Below are positions 1 to 8,993 of a stretch of 64,000 bases of DNA, in pieces. Position 1 is the first letter of the stretch, and each line of letters begins with the position of its first letter. Origin of the DNA: Methylotuvimicrobium sp. KM2 (lineage in GTDB: Bacteria; Pseudomonadota; Gammaproteobacteria; Methylococcales; Methylomonadaceae); the NCBI RefSeq assembly GCF_038051925.1, contig NZ_CP150634.1, positions 682,001 through 746,000 on the forward strand, written 5' to 3'. The notes under the pieces were generated by a model. The model was not told where the DNA came from. It saw only the letters and a program-made list of their open reading frames with translations, and searched no databases. Position numbers and translations under genes: made by a program.

Positions 1-1334
1 GATTGGCCGGCCGGAAGATTTTTGACTATTCTATCAAAATCAGCCACATCTCGAATGACATTATTAGCGATCCTTAAAATTACGTCGCCGCGTTGGATCC
101 CGACTTGTGCTGCCGGTCCCTTGCCGACATTCTGAACTAACACGCCGTTTTTCAAGACTTGGGTTTGTTCGCGTTGTTCTTCATTCAGGTTACTGACGCT
201 GATGCCGAGGCGATTGTCCGGTTTCGGTGCGGCTTTCGTGGTGGCTTGCTGAACATCCTCTTCCGGTAGTAGTCCGATTTTAACCTTAACTACTTTTTTA
301 TCGCCCTGGCGAATAACGGTGAGTTTGGATTTTTCATTGATCGGGCTCATGCCTACTAGTGGCGGCAGGTCTCCGGATGTTTCTATTTTTTGACCATTGA
401 ACTCGACAATGATATCGCCTATTTGAAGATCGGCAGCTTCCGCCGGACTTTGGGCGATAATCTTGGCTATCAAGGCGCCGACAGGACGTTTCATGCCGAA
501 CGATTCGGCCAATTCTCGGGTGACATCCTGAATTTGCACGCCTAGCCAGCCGCGCGATACGCTGCCTTTCGTTTTGAGCTGGTCGACGACGTTCATGACG
601 ACATCCATTGGAATCGCGAACGAAAGTCCCATGAAGCCGCCGGTCCGGCTGTAAATCTGAGAGTTGATGCCGACCACTTTGCCTTCCATGTTGAATAATG
701 GTCCGCCCGAATTGCCCGGATTAATAGCGACATCGGTTTGAATGAACGGAATATAATTTCCGCCGGGCAGGCTGCGGCCTTTTGCGCTGACGATGCCGGC
801 GGTGACCGACTGTTCGAAGCCGAATGGCGAACCGATCGCAAGTACCCATTCGCCGACCTGCAATTTTTCAGGGGAGCCGATGGCAACCGAAGGTAAATTT
901 TCAGCATCGATTTTTAACAGTGCGACATCGGTTCGTGAGTCCGACCCGATCAGTTTAGCGACTAATTCGCGTCTGTCGGTTAGTTTAACGATGATTTCAT
1001 CGGCGTCCTTGACGACATGATGGTTAGTCAGCACATAACCGTCGCCGGAAATGATAAATCCCGATCCTAACGAATTGGTTTCCCTGGGAATCATGCCGCC
1101 TCCCGGCCCTTGGAAGAAATGTTTAAACAACTCTTCCAGTTCCGGAGGTATGCCTTCCGGTAGTTGAGGCTCTCCGGGAAAGCCCGTTACTTCATTCTCC
1201 GGGGCTTTTTGGGAGGTGCTGATATTGACCACGGCTTTGCCGTTATCCCGGACCATCCCGGTAAAGTCGGGCAGTTGCGCTGCAGCGTTTTGAATGAACA
1301 ACAAGCTTAATAATAAGAGTCCATAAATTTTCAT
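1..1334 (-). CDS. mucD: Periplasmic serine protease, Do/DegP-MucD family (3' end outside window)
   Basis: Partial gene: about 444 codons are read from ATG 1334 to the window edge. An N-terminal signal peptide of about 19 residues ends in NAAA. The trypsin-like triad is visible: His in TNHHVV (about residue 107), Asp in DVALLKI (about 136) and Ser in GNSGGPL (about 207). A PDZ domain follows, and a second PDZ domain is cut by the edge. A GGAGG lies about 10 bases before the start. The family degrades or refolds misfolded envelope proteins, and in Pseudomonas MucD is the last gene of the sigma-E/AlgU operon. It follows rseB on the same strand after about 245 bases without a gene. Confidence 0.93.
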   Translation of the reverse strand, partial: MKIYGLLLLSLLFIQNAAAQLPDFTGMVRDNGKAVVNISTSQKAPENEVTGFPGEPQLPEGIPPELEELFKHFFQGPGGGMIPRETNSLGSGFIISGDGYVLTNHHVVKDADEIIVKLTDRRELVAKLIGSDSRTDVALLKIDAENLPSVAIGSPEKLQVGEWVLAIGSPFGFEQSVTAGIVSAKGRSLPGGNYIPFIQTDVAINPGNSGGPLFNMEGKVVGINSQIYSRTGGFMGLSFAIPMDVVMNVVDQLKTKGSVSRGWLGVQIQDVTRELAESFGMKRPVGALIAKIIAQSPAEAADLQIGDIIVEFNGQKIETSGDLPPLVGMSPINEKSKLTVIRQGDKKVVKVKIGLLPEEDVQQATTKAAPKPDNRLGISVSNLNEEQREQTQVLKNGVLVQNVGKGPAAQVGIQRGDVILRIANNVIRDVADFDRIVKNLPAGQ

Positions 1335-1580
1335 AGAGTGATAGCCTCCGGGTAAACTCATGATGGATCGTCGGGAATTATAGGTCATTTAGATAGCGTA
1401 TTTTGTACAGGGCAGGGTGATCTTACCGTTAGCTTTCGTAAAAGCGCATTGGGCCGATTAATTGGCCTTGCGATATAGACGTCGGGAAATCGCTTACTTG
1501 GTAAATGAGTTGAGTGGTGTGGTGAAATTATTTCAATGCACGCCGGCTTACTATATAGATACGTTGAGCAATGGCAAAAT

Positions 1581-2543
1581 TTATTGGATATCCGTGCGAA
1601 GCTCAACGCCTTCCGCGATATACCTGACGGTTTCTTCGGGTACTTCGCCCATTACGGTGACCACATGATCGTCGATGATTCGGCTATATGCATTGACAGA
1701 GTCGGTCGAGCGAGCGCCAAGCTCAATATTAGCACCTTTATTTTCAAGATAAACCGATACTGACGAAAATCCATCCGATAAGAGCAAGTGCTCCACTGGG
1801 CGATTACTGCCCTGCATCGTCATTTGCACGAAAAATTGCTGACGGAAGCCGCCGGGGACTTGTTTCAAAACAAATCCCGCGGTTTCAAAAGACATGGGTT
1901 GCCGGTTATGAATGCGTTCTACCTCTTTATCCAAGAGAGCGGAGTCGACATCGATAAAAGGCAAGCTAGGCTTGACTTCAAGTTCGGTAAATACAACCTG
2001 CTCGATGGTGTTGCCCGAGCGGTCGTAAACTTCAACCTTTAATGGTAAATATTGTCCGATGTCTATCCAGATTCGGCGTGCATAACGATACCGGTCCTTC
2101 GGAGAAATATCTAGGATTCTTGCCGGCAGCATGGCCACTTGCTCTTCGCCGGAAAACGTAAATTGATAATACGCCTCCAAGCCATTTAATTGCTCGGGTA
2201 AATCGATTAAAAAAGACCGAGCGGCAGGTCTGTGATCGACGATGACTTTAGAGGTTTCCGGGAAGAAGCAACTGACTTTATCGGCATCCCTAATGGTTTC
2301 TCGTAAGGGAGAGTTTAGCGAAACTAAGCGTTCTTGTCCTGCGCCATTGGTCGAGGCATGCGAATATTTTAAGACATTAAGCTTGCCGTTTCTTAAAAAA
2401 GCCACTGTACCTTGGTAATTAAGGTGTTTCATTGCTTGCTGCATTTTCAAAAGCGAATGCTCAGGCGACTGCTTGGCATCGATTTCGGCGGCAAACGCGT
2501 ATGCGGTCGTCAGCGACAAAACAAAACTTAAAACTTTCAACAC
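1581..2543 (-). CDS. rseB: Sigma-E factor regulatory protein RseB (MucB)
   Basis: Periplasmic sensor that binds the anti-sigma factor RseA and shields it from cleavage, releasing it when lipoprotein or lipopolysaccharide precursors accumulate (family knowledge). The reading frame is open further upstream into rseA, but a GTG at 2543, just after the rseA stop, has an AGGAA eight bases ahead. It gives 320 residues, close to the 318 of E. coli RseB, and begins directly with a signal peptide (VLSFVLSLTTAYAFAAE). A MucB/RseB N-terminal fold and C-terminal domain fit the length. The longer ATG start at 2606 would disrupt the signal peptide and is less likely. Confidence 0.93.
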   Translation of the reverse strand: MLKVLSFVLSLTTAYAFAAEIDAKQSPEHSLLKMQQAMKHLNYQGTVAFLRNGKLNVLKYSHASTNGAGQERLVSLNSPLRETIRDADKVSCFFPETSKVIVDHRPAARSFLIDLPEQLNGLEAYYQFTFSGEEQVAMLPARILDISPKDRYRYARRIWIDIGQYLPLKVEVYDRSGNTIEQVVFTELEVKPSLPFIDVDSALLDKEVERIHNRQPMSFETAGFVLKQVPGGFRQQFFVQMTMQGSNRPVEHLLLSDGFSSVSVYLENKGANIELGARSTDSVNAYSRIIDDHVVTVMGEVPEETVRYIAEGVELRTDIQ

Positions 2544-2547
2544 GCGA

Positions 2548-3105
2548 TTATTCCTGCTGATACTGAACGGTCCGCGCATAAGGCTGAAAATTGACTGCCC
2601 CATCAATGTAGCGGCTGCTGTTATGAGCTTGAAGGTATTTAATAAATCGGTTTCTCGTCAATTCCTTTTCGGATGGATAGTCAAGGGTCGGTTGAGGGTC
2701 CTGTAGTTCGGCATTCGCCGCCATGGTTACCGATTGCGATTGAGATAAGGGCGTCATGTGCGGTTGCGAGAATTGATTAATCCCTTGAGAGACAAGTACC
2801 GCGACAGCAGCTACGGAGGCGGCTAAAGCCGATATCGAGGCATAAGATTTTTTAAAGGGTTTGCGTCGCGTTGCCAGATAAACGGGCTCGGTTTGCAAGC
2901 TTCGACTAATCCGTTGGGCAAAATCCGCATCGACCGGTACGAAGCTGTCGGATTTGAGCACATGGCTGATTGCCTCATAGCGGTGCAACTGTTGCTGTAA
3001 ACCCGGTTGGTCTCGCATTTTTTTGAGTAAACTCAAGGATTCTTGATAATTAAGATCATCATCAAGGAGTTGAGAAATTTTTTGATTTAGTTCATCGACC
3101 ATCAA
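2548..3105 (-). CDS. rseA: Sigma-E anti-sigma factor RseA (MucA)
   Basis: Single-pass inner-membrane anti-sigma factor of 185 residues. The cytoplasmic N-terminal domain (about residues 1-75, starting VDELNQKISQLLDDDL) binds RpoE. A hydrophobic segment at about 92-113 (ASVAAVAVLVSQGI) is the membrane anchor, and the periplasmic tail would meet RseB. The second Met (3102) is an equally good start. It lies 9 bases after rpoE and its stop almost touches the rseB GTG start, so the three genes are translated as a tight operon. Confidence 0.92.
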   Translation of the reverse strand: MMVDELNQKISQLLDDDLNYQESLSLLKKMRDQPGLQQQLHRYEAISHVLKSDSFVPVDADFAQRISRSLQTEPVYLATRRKPFKKSYASISALAASVAAVAVLVSQGINQFSQPHMTPLSQSQSVTMAANAELQDPQPTLDYPSEKELTRNRFIKYLQAHNSSRYIDGAVNFQPYARTVQYQQE

Positions 3106-3114
3106 AAGTTACCG

Positions 3115-3705
3115 TCATTTAAGCAAAGGGGTTAATTTATTATCGATCGCTTCTCGCGCTCTAAAAATGCGCGACCGAACAGTGCCAACCGGACATTCCA
3201 TCGCATCGGCAATTTCTTCATAACTCATTCCTTCGAACTCCCGCAAGGTAATGGCTATGCGCATTTCCTCAGGTAATTTTTCGATTGCGGCTTTGATCGT
3301 TTCAAGGATTTCTTCGTTCAGCAAATGCTGTTCCGGCGTATCCATACCTTTTAGTTCCGGAGCATTTTGTATTTGTTCCGCATCGTCGATATCGATTTCA
3401 TAATCGCTACTTCGCCGTGAGCGGGCAACCAGATAGTTTTTTGCGGTATTGATGGCAATGCGGTAGAGCCAGGTATAAAAAGCGCTGTCGCCTCTAAAAT
3501 TACCAATTGCCCGGTAAGCCTTGATAAAAGATTCCTGAGCCACATCCTGCGCTTCACTGGGATCCTTGACATAGCGGTTTACCAGTTGAACTATTTTATA
3601 CTGATATTTGATGACCAATAGATCAAAGGCAGACTTGTCGCCTTGCTGCACGCGCGATACCAAGTCTTTATCCAGTTGTTCGCTGGTCCCTGTTTTAACT
3701 TTCAC
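3115..3705 (-). CDS. rpoE: RNA polymerase sigma-E factor (RpoE/AlgU)
   Basis: ECF sigma factor of 196 residues, close to E. coli RpoE. Region 2 carries QDVAQESFIKAYRA and FRGDSAFYTWLYRIA; region 4 carries MRIAITLREFEGMSYEEIA and CPVGTVRSRIFRAREAI. It directs envelope-stress transcription. The start is a GTG at 3705 with GGAAAA seven bases upstream. It is first in an rpoE-rseA-rseB-mucD operon divergent from nadB, the arrangement known from Pseudomonas and E. coli. A sigma-E-type promoter lies just upstream (separate entry), implying positive autoregulation. Confidence 0.97.
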   Translation of the reverse strand: MKVKTGTSEQLDKDLVSRVQQGDKSAFDLLVIKYQYKIVQLVNRYVKDPSEAQDVAQESFIKAYRAIGNFRGDSAFYTWLYRIAINTAKNYLVARSRRSSDYEIDIDDAEQIQNAPELKGMDTPEQHLLNEEILETIKAAIEKLPEEMRIAITLREFEGMSYEEIADAMECPVGTVRSRIFRAREAIDNKLTPLLK

Positions 3706-3725
3706 AAGTTTTCCAATGTGTTTTG

Positions 3726-3752
3726 ATAGACAGAATTAAACCGCACAAGTTC
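3726..3752 (-). promoter_or_regulatory. Sigma-E-type autoregulatory promoter of rpoE
   Basis: On the minus strand GAACTT (3752-3747) is followed by a 16-base spacer and TCTAT (3730-3726). This matches the known sigma-E/AlgU pattern GAACTT-N16/17-TCTGA with two differences in the -10 element. It sits about 20 bases before the rpoE GTG. Confidence 0.7.
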
Positions 3753-3893
3753 TTAAGCTTCAAAAAAAATTGCTAACGTATAAAAAAACGTTATTATCCA
3801 CAAACAAGGCTTATGAAGCCATATTATAGTATTGCTGTGTTAATACCCAAGAAATAACAAAAACAAATAAATACCGACAACTCCAACCACTAC

Positions 3894-5495
3894 ATGAATC
3901 AATTTGAAACTTATGATGTTCTTATCGTCGGCAGTGGCGCGGCTGGTTTGAGCTTGGCTCTCAAGCTTGCGGATCGAGTCCGTGTTGCCGTCTTGTCAAA
4001 ATGCGTGATTTTCGAAGGCAGTACTTATTATGCGCAAGGCGGAATATCCGCGGTTTTGGATGCACAAGATTCGCTCGAATCGCATATTGCCGATACGCTG
4101 GATGCCGGCGCCGGATTGTGTGATCCCGATATAGTCGAATTGACGGTCAAGCATGGCAAAGAGTCGATCGATTGGCTTAGGAATCAAGGAGTTGTATTCA
4201 CAGAAGAGCAAACCGAAACCGGCGAAACGCAATTGCATCTGAATCGCGAAGGCGGTCATTCGCACCGCCGCATTGTGCATACGGCCGACGCCACCGGTAA
4301 GGCCGTTTCGGAAATATTAATCGAAAGGGCCAGGGCACATCCTAACATTAAGATATACGAGCATCATAATGTCATCGATTTAATTTTAAGCAAAGAAACC
4401 AGTGACAGGGTCACGGGGGCTTATGTGCTCGATATCCACTCGCACCGTGTTAAGTCTATCGCGGCTAGAGCAGTCGCGCTTGCGACAGGCGGCGCCAGTA
4501 AAGTGTATTTGTACAGCACTAATCCCCAAATTGCGACCGGCGATGGTATCGCTTTGGCTTGGCGTGCCGGTTGTCGAGTTGCCAATATGGAATTCATGCA
4601 GTTTCATCCCACTTGTCTTTATCATCCGCATGGGCATTCGTTTTTGATTAGCGAGGCGGTTCGGGGAGAGGGGGGGCGTCTTATTTTGCCGGACGGGACT
4701 GCATTCATGCATCGCTATGATCCTCGCGAGGAACTGGCTCCGCGCGATATCGTTGCCAGAGCTATCGATCATGAAATGAAAAAACGCGGGATCGATTGCG
4801 TTTATCTGGATATCAGCCATAAACCGGAAGCCTTTGTGCGAGAGCATTTTCCGAACATTTATGAGCGTTGTTTAAAACTGGATATCGATATTACTAAACA
4901 ACCTATCCCGGTTGTACCGGCCGCTCATTACACTTGCGGCGGTATTTTAACCGATCGCAATGCCCGGACCGATTTGTCGAATCTCTATGCGGTCGGCGAA
5001 GTTGCCTGTACCGGTTTGCATGGCGCGAACCGCATGGCCAGCAACTCGCTGCTCGAATGTTTGGTTTTCGCTGAGCGGGCTTGCCGGGATATTCTTCAAA
5101 TACTGCCCGATATACCGGAGCCTTCCGAGGTTCCCGAATGGGATGAGTCGAAGGTCAGCGATTCCGACGAAGAGGTGGTCGTTTCTCACAATTGGAGCGA
5201 GCTCAGGCATTTTATGTGGGATTATGTCGGTATTGTTCGAACCGATAAACGCTTGAGCCGCGCGATGCGCCGAATCGAATTACTGAAAAGCGAAATCGCT
5301 GAATATTACAGCCACTTTAGAGTGACCAGCGATTTATTGGAGCTTCGTAATTTGGTGATAGTTGCCGAATTGATCGTGCGTTGTGCGCAGCTACGTAAGG
5401 AAAGCAGAGGCTTGCATTACACGCTCGATTATCCGGAAATCGATAAAAGTAAACCGGCTGTCAATACGGTTTTAACACCTTTAAAGAAAATTTGA
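3894..5495 (+). CDS. nadB: L-aspartate oxidase
   Basis: First step of de novo NAD synthesis: a flavoprotein oxidising L-aspartate to iminoaspartate, which NadA condenses to quinolinate. The 533-residue length is typical. The FAD-binding [11 protein letters not shown] motif is near the N terminus, followed by the succinate dehydrogenase/fumarate reductase-type active-site region [15 protein letters not shown] and [10 protein letters not shown]. The C-terminal helical domain ends in [13 protein letters not shown]. The gene is divergent from rpoE, as in E. coli, and its stop lies 18 bases from the convergent lipoprotein gene. Confidence 0.97.
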   Translation: MNQFETYDVLIVGSGAAGLSLALKLADRVRVAVLSKCVIFEGSTYYAQGGISAVLDAQDSLESHIADTLDAGAGLCDPDIVELTVKHGKESIDWLRNQGVVFTEEQTETGETQLHLNREGGHSHRRIVHTADATGKAVSEILIERARAHPNIKIYEHHNVIDLILSKETSDRVTGAYVLDIHSHRVKSIAARAVALATGGASKVYLYSTNPQIATGDGIALAWRAGCRVANMEFMQFHPTCLYHPHGHSFLISEAVRGEGGRLILPDGTAFMHRYDPREELAPRDIVARAIDHEMKKRGIDCVYLDISHKPEAFVREHFPNIYERCLKLDIDITKQPIPVVPAAHYTCGGILTDRNARTDLSNLYAVGEVACTGLHGANRMASNSLLECLVFAERACRDILQILPDIPEPSEVPEWDESKVSDSDEEVVVSHNWSELRHFMWDYVGIVRTDKRLSRAMRRIELLKSEIAEYYSHFRVTSDLLELRNLVIVAELIVRCAQLRKESRGLHYTLDYPEIDKSKPAVNTVLTPLKKI

Positions 5496-5512
5496 GCTTA
5501 CCATAGAATAGT

Positions 5513-5920
5513 CTAATGCAAGTGCTGAAGCAGCAAGTCGACATAGTGGGCGGCTTGTTCGCAAGGCACGACCGACCTTTCCACGCGTCGCATTAGCAGC
5601 AGGCCGGCGTTTTGGCCATCCATGCTCTTGGCCGCATATTCATTTAAAGGGCTGCAGATTTCATGCATTTTATGCTCGGCCAAGAATATATCGTTGTATT
5701 GATTGATGTCTTCGCTCCTTAGAGACAAGAGCATCACTTCGTTGGTTAGCCGGTTCTGAAATCGGAAGACTTGTTCGACATAGACCTCAAACGCATCCCG
5801 ACTTAGGCCAGTGTCCCCATAACCGCCCCAAAAAGGTTTTGCGCATCCCGATAAAACGAAAAAAAGTGTCACGGTCATTAAGGCTCCAGCGCCCGGAAGG
5901 ATAGTATTTGGTTTTTCCAT
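5513..5920 (-). CDS. Small putative lipoprotein, function unknown
   Basis: A 135-residue protein with an N-terminal hydrophobic stretch ending in the lipobox LSGC (Cys about 26), so probably lipidated and exported. The mature part is mostly helical with three more cysteines (EICSPL, VVPCEQ among them) and no family I recognise. An alternative start at the internal Met 15 would give a more usual lipoprotein signal length. Convergent to nadB with an 18-base gap. Confidence 0.6.
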   Translation of the reverse strand: MEKPNTILPGAGALMTVTLFFVLSGCAKPFWGGYGDTGLSRDAFEVYVEQVFRFQNRLTNEVMLLSLRSEDINQYNDIFLAEHKMHEICSPLNEYAAKSMDGQNAGLLLMRRVERSVVPCEQAAHYVDLLLQHLH

Positions 5921-6103
5921 CTAGCGACCCGTTTTACAGCCTCATATAAAGGTAATGATAAGCTAACTAATATACTGGCAGTTAATGACAAAGGCAAAAA
6001 CTTGGAGACCGATTGTTTTTTCTTGATCAGCGGCTTGAGTCAGTTGATGCGGCATTACTGCCGGGTAAGCTGATTTTAACGATAGTGCCGATAAGATCAT
6101 TTT

Positions 6104-6131
6104 TTGATTGCGTTTTAACTGGGTGTATACT
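6104..6131 (+). promoter_or_regulatory. Sigma-70-type promoter of the long leader
   Basis: TTGATT (6104-6109), a 16-base spacer, then TATACT (6126-6131). Both boxes are good matches to the consensus. Transcription would start near 6138, about 255 bases ahead of the next start codon. Confidence 0.55.
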
Positions 6132-6137
6132 TTAAAT

Positions 6138-6350
6138 CCTACTCAATAATCATGGAATTCAGCAAAGTTGTGCGGTCTATTGTCGTGCCGGTTGGTGTGG
6201 CAGGTAGCGGCAGTATCGATATATCGAAGGAGTGGTCGAACTCTGGGCGTTACGTCCATCCAGTTAAGATGCAACTCCGCCAACCTTGACGATTAGATTC
6301 CGGCAATCTATGCGGGAGATGTGTTTTCGTTAACGCAATGACTGTGACCC
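6138..6350 (+). ncRNA. Putative structured 5' leader RNA with pseudoknot potential
   Basis: Between a good promoter and the next gene is a long untranslated leader with several consistent helices. GGTTGGTG (6190-6197) can pair with CGCCAACC (6278-6285) with one G-U. TAGATT (6294-6299) pairs with AATCTA (6305-6310), leaving a five-base loop CCGGC (6300-6304). That loop is complementary to GCCGG at 6187-6191, which would form a pseudoknot competing with the first helix. An inner hairpin spans about 6239-6265 and CGATATATCG (6217-6226) is self-complementary. It matches no riboswitch class I can name. Structure is seen by eye only, not tested by covariation. Confidence 0.4.
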
Positions 6351-6395
6351 ATGAAGTCCGACTCAGGCGAATTAATAAAAATAAAGGTCAAACTG

Positions 6396-7787
6396 ATGAC
6401 AAAAAAAACACCCGGTAAACAATTGCTCAATATTGAAAAGCATTTTGTCGATAATAATCCGGTCTTGCTCGATGCGGCCAAGGTTTTTCACGAACTTGAT
6501 CAGCTCGAATTTGATTTGGGTCTTATCGGCGCGGACGAAACTACGGCCAGCCAACATTCCTGGTGGCCTATTATCAGCGTGATCGGCGGGTCTTCGCAGG
6601 CGAGTTCTCGGTTTATCAATCAATATTTGAATGCGAATCAGAGTTTAGCGGGAATACAATCATCCAATCATAAATTCACGGTTCTGCAGCACAATAGTCA
6701 AAACCATGCAGTCACCTTACCCGGAGCGGCGTTGGATTTGGATCACCGCTTGCCTTTTTACCGGATAAGCCGAAAATTAGAACGAGAAATACAGGGCGAA
6801 GGCAAAAATGTTAACGCGTATTTAGAGCTGAAAACCGTCAATAACGAGCGCTTGAAAGGTAAGTTGATAATCGAGTCGCCTAACTTTGGAATAGAAGCCC
6901 CGGTTAATCCGATTACAAAGCTGCTAACCCGGCATATTGTCGAGATTTCAGACTTGGTGCTCGTGTTTTGCGATGTTTTCGATAGCGAGCTGCATTCGTT
7001 GACGGGGCTAAGTCAAAGTATTGCCGAGCAGCAGGACTCCAATAAGTTTGTCTATGTCATCGATCATGCGACTGCAAATGCGGAAGTTATCAAATCATGG
7101 CAAAAAAGATTGGCTGAGTTGGGTATCAAGACCGGACAATTCGTCGTACTATCTAGTCAGGCAAACTTAGCCGATCCGCAGAATAAAGAGTCGATGGGGA
7201 TTATCGATGAGCGTATCGAAAACTTAAATCACTACCGGTCCTACCGAATTCTGCAAGCGCTCGAACAGAATATCCGCGATGTCGGCGAGGTCGTTATGCC
7301 CGAAGTCAAGCAAGCGATCGAGCTTTGGAAAGAGCGAGCGCATTTTTCCAGCCTTTTGATTTTAGGCTCCATCGTCATGTTGATGTTGTTTGCCGAAATT
7401 CAAATGGGCTTCTTTGCGATATTATTCGATCCCATTGTGGGGCCATTGGCATTGGTAGGACTGATAGCATTTATGGCGCCGCTGCATATCACGATTAGTA
7501 AATTGCAGGCGAAGTTAATTGTCGGAAGATTAGAGGAGCGGCAAAAGGAGCTTCATTTGCTGGAAAATCTAGCGGAATGGTTCGAAAAAAGCCTGACAAA
7601 CACTCACATGCTATTGCCGATCAATACGCCGGTAGGATGGAATAAGAAAACTAAGCTTCGCCTAGCTAAATTAAGCGAAAAAGCCAAAGAATTGGTCATC
7701 GCATTGAATGACGGGTTCAATGTTTATGAAGATCGATTAGATAACACCAGCAAAATTTTGGAATCCGAAAGTCCGGACGCAGAATAA
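6396..7787 (+). CDS. Degenerate dynamin-like GTPase with two C-terminal membrane helices
   Basis: 463 residues from ATG 6396, chosen because AAAGG lies seven bases ahead; an in-frame ATG at 6351 lacks a ribosome site. The middle recalls EHD/dynamin-type GTPases, but key residues are missing. The P-loop position reads VIGGSSQASSRF without the Lys-Ser/Thr, the DxPG position reads ESPNFG, and the NKxD position reads VIDHAT. Two hydrophobic helices (about 330-350 and 357-378) form a hairpin, followed by a charged helical tail with coiled-coil character. This is probably a membrane-bound pseudo-GTPase. The family call is an inference from motif layout. It is followed by a membrane protein gene on the same strand. 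Confidence 0.5.
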   Translation: MTKKTPGKQLLNIEKHFVDNNPVLLDAAKVFHELDQLEFDLGLIGADETTASQHSWWPIISVIGGSSQASSRFINQYLNANQSLAGIQSSNHKFTVLQHNSQNHAVTLPGAALDLDHRLPFYRISRKLEREIQGEGKNVNAYLELKTVNNERLKGKLIIESPNFGIEAPVNPITKLLTRHIVEISDLVLVFCDVFDSELHSLTGLSQSIAEQQDSNKFVYVIDHATANAEVIKSWQKRLAELGIKTGQFVVLSSQANLADPQNKESMGIIDERIENLNHYRSYRILQALEQNIRDVGEVVMPEVKQAIELWKERAHFSSLLILGSIVMLMLFAEIQMGFFAILFDPIVGPLALVGLIAFMAPLHITISKLQAKLIVGRLEERQKELHLLENLAEWFEKSLTNTHMLLPINTPVGWNKKTKLRLAKLSEKAKELVIALNDGFNVYEDRLDNTSKILESESPDAE

Positions 7788-7815
7788 TTTTGGATAACAA
7801 CAATTGGGGGGAGGA

Positions 7816-8310
7816 ATGGAGCTTATAAAAGCCTACGTTCCGTTGTGCTGGTTCAGGCATTGTCCGCTAGAGTTGCCGCGTTCGGTTAGTTTTTTTCAAA
7901 AAAATTTGTACTATTATTTACTAATCGAGTTATTTATTCTAGCTAATATTACCGATCCTTTAGATGCGCTGATCGAGGCTATTCTGGAAACCGGGTTAAC
8001 CTTGTTGTATGTTGAAATACTCTTGATTTTTAAAAATGCGAGCGCGGGGTTTATTTCGGCAGCGACCAGTTTTTTGATTTGTGAGAACATCATTGCCACG
8101 GCGGGTCTTCCTGTTATCGTGTGGCTAACAACTACCGACGACTTGTTGAGCTACTATATTTTATTCGGCTTGATGGTCTGGGGTTTTGCGGTCATTACCT
8201 ATTTGATCATGCGTATTTTATTAATTAAGGCCGCTTGGGCGTTTGTTTTGTCGATCGTTTATTTTAGCGTGACGCATGGCGGGGCATTTATGTTGATGCT
8301 ATTGATATAG
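7816..8310 (+). CDS. Multi-pass membrane protein, function unknown
   Basis: 164 residues from ATG 7816; GGGGGGAGGA lies directly ahead, and a TTG at 7804 is an alternative. At least four hydrophobic segments run through it (YYYLLIELFILA, TLLYVEILLIF, YYILFGLMVWGFAVITYLI, AWAFVLSIVYFSV), so it is an inner-membrane protein. No family recognised. It starts 28 bases after the pseudo-GTPase gene and probably shares its transcript, which suggests the two act together. Confidence 0.65.
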   Translation: MELIKAYVPLCWFRHCPLELPRSVSFFQKNLYYYLLIELFILANITDPLDALIEAILETGLTLLYVEILLIFKNASAGFISAATSFLICENIIATAGLPVIVWLTTTDDLLSYYILFGLMVWGFAVITYLIMRILLIKAAWAFVLSIVYFSVTHGGAFMLMLLI

Positions 8311-8395
8311 TTTATGCACAGGAAAGCGGCTGAGCACAGGTCTTTGTTATGACGCTAACACTTATTAATTGTAATTATTCACATCCCCCCCCTAT

Positions 8396-8494
8396 CGTTC
8401 CCACGCTCCAGCGTGGGAATGCAGCCCGAGACGCTCTGGCGTCTCGTACCGCTGGAGCGGTACTCAGGCATTCCCACGCAGAGCGTGGGAACGA
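8396..8494. repeat. REP-like composite palindrome
   Basis: Outer arms CGTTCCCACGCTCCAGCGTG (8396-8415) and the mirrored form ending at 8494 enclose two further hairpins (GAGACGCTCTGGCGTCTC and GTACCGCTGGAGCGGTAC). Each arm is itself self-complementary. Related units occur at 22583-22609, 15225-15312, 36058-36147 and about 36415-36575. Confidence 0.8.
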
Positions 8495-8993
8495 GAGTGG
8501 CCGGGGAACTGAATACTCACTATTAATTCAAGTTGGCCGTTTTTAGCTTGATGCGTATGGGGCAAATCCCAAGTGTGGAAAGGCGCTTTCGGCGGTCGGT
8601 TTTCAAAAAAAGATGCCCGTTGGTGCGCATAGGGGAAGATCGCATTGGCTGACTTGCGTCAAATTACGCTTTTGATTGTTATAAACTGTAGGCAATAATG
8701 AAAATTACTACGAATTCAGGCAGGGTGCCGGTTTGACAACATTCAACCTTTAGGCTATTGTCGTTATCAAGGGATAAAGGAGCGCGCGTCCCTTCGATTT
8801 AAATATCAATTTTGCATTAAGCCGATGCAATAGGGGAGTTGTTTGATGCTCAAGTAAGGAGGCTTTGGCCAGTATGGCAGTCGAATAAACCTACTGTTTC
8901 GGTCATGTGAAAACTCTTTGGGTCGGAGTTATAACAACTGAATGATTGTTATAGTGGACCTGATACCTTTAAACGTTTCGGGAGGAATCTACA
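8495..8993. other. Gene-free stretch with a possible promoter
   Basis: No supported gene. TTGACA (8733-8738), a 17-base spacer and TATTGT (8756-8761) could be the promoter of the following exported-protein pair. The remainder shows no clear structure. Confidence 0.4.

Noticed and set aside
1385-1763. Small open frames between rseB and mucD and within the rseB end
   Set aside because: No ribosome sites, no homology, and overlapping or antisense to better supported genes.
6138-6350. Known riboswitch classes (cyclic di-GMP, glycine, cobalamin, preQ1) for the leader
   Set aside because: Class-defining conserved bases, such as the cyclic di-GMP GGGCAAACC core, are absent. Left as an unassigned structured leader.
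8396-8494. CRISPR array
   Set aside because: The repeated units are palindromes without regular spacing or unique spacers; no cas genes are in the window.
8349-8546. A 65-codon frame over the palindromic repeat
   Set aside because: The product is a translation of REP-like DNA; similar frames arise at each repeat copy.
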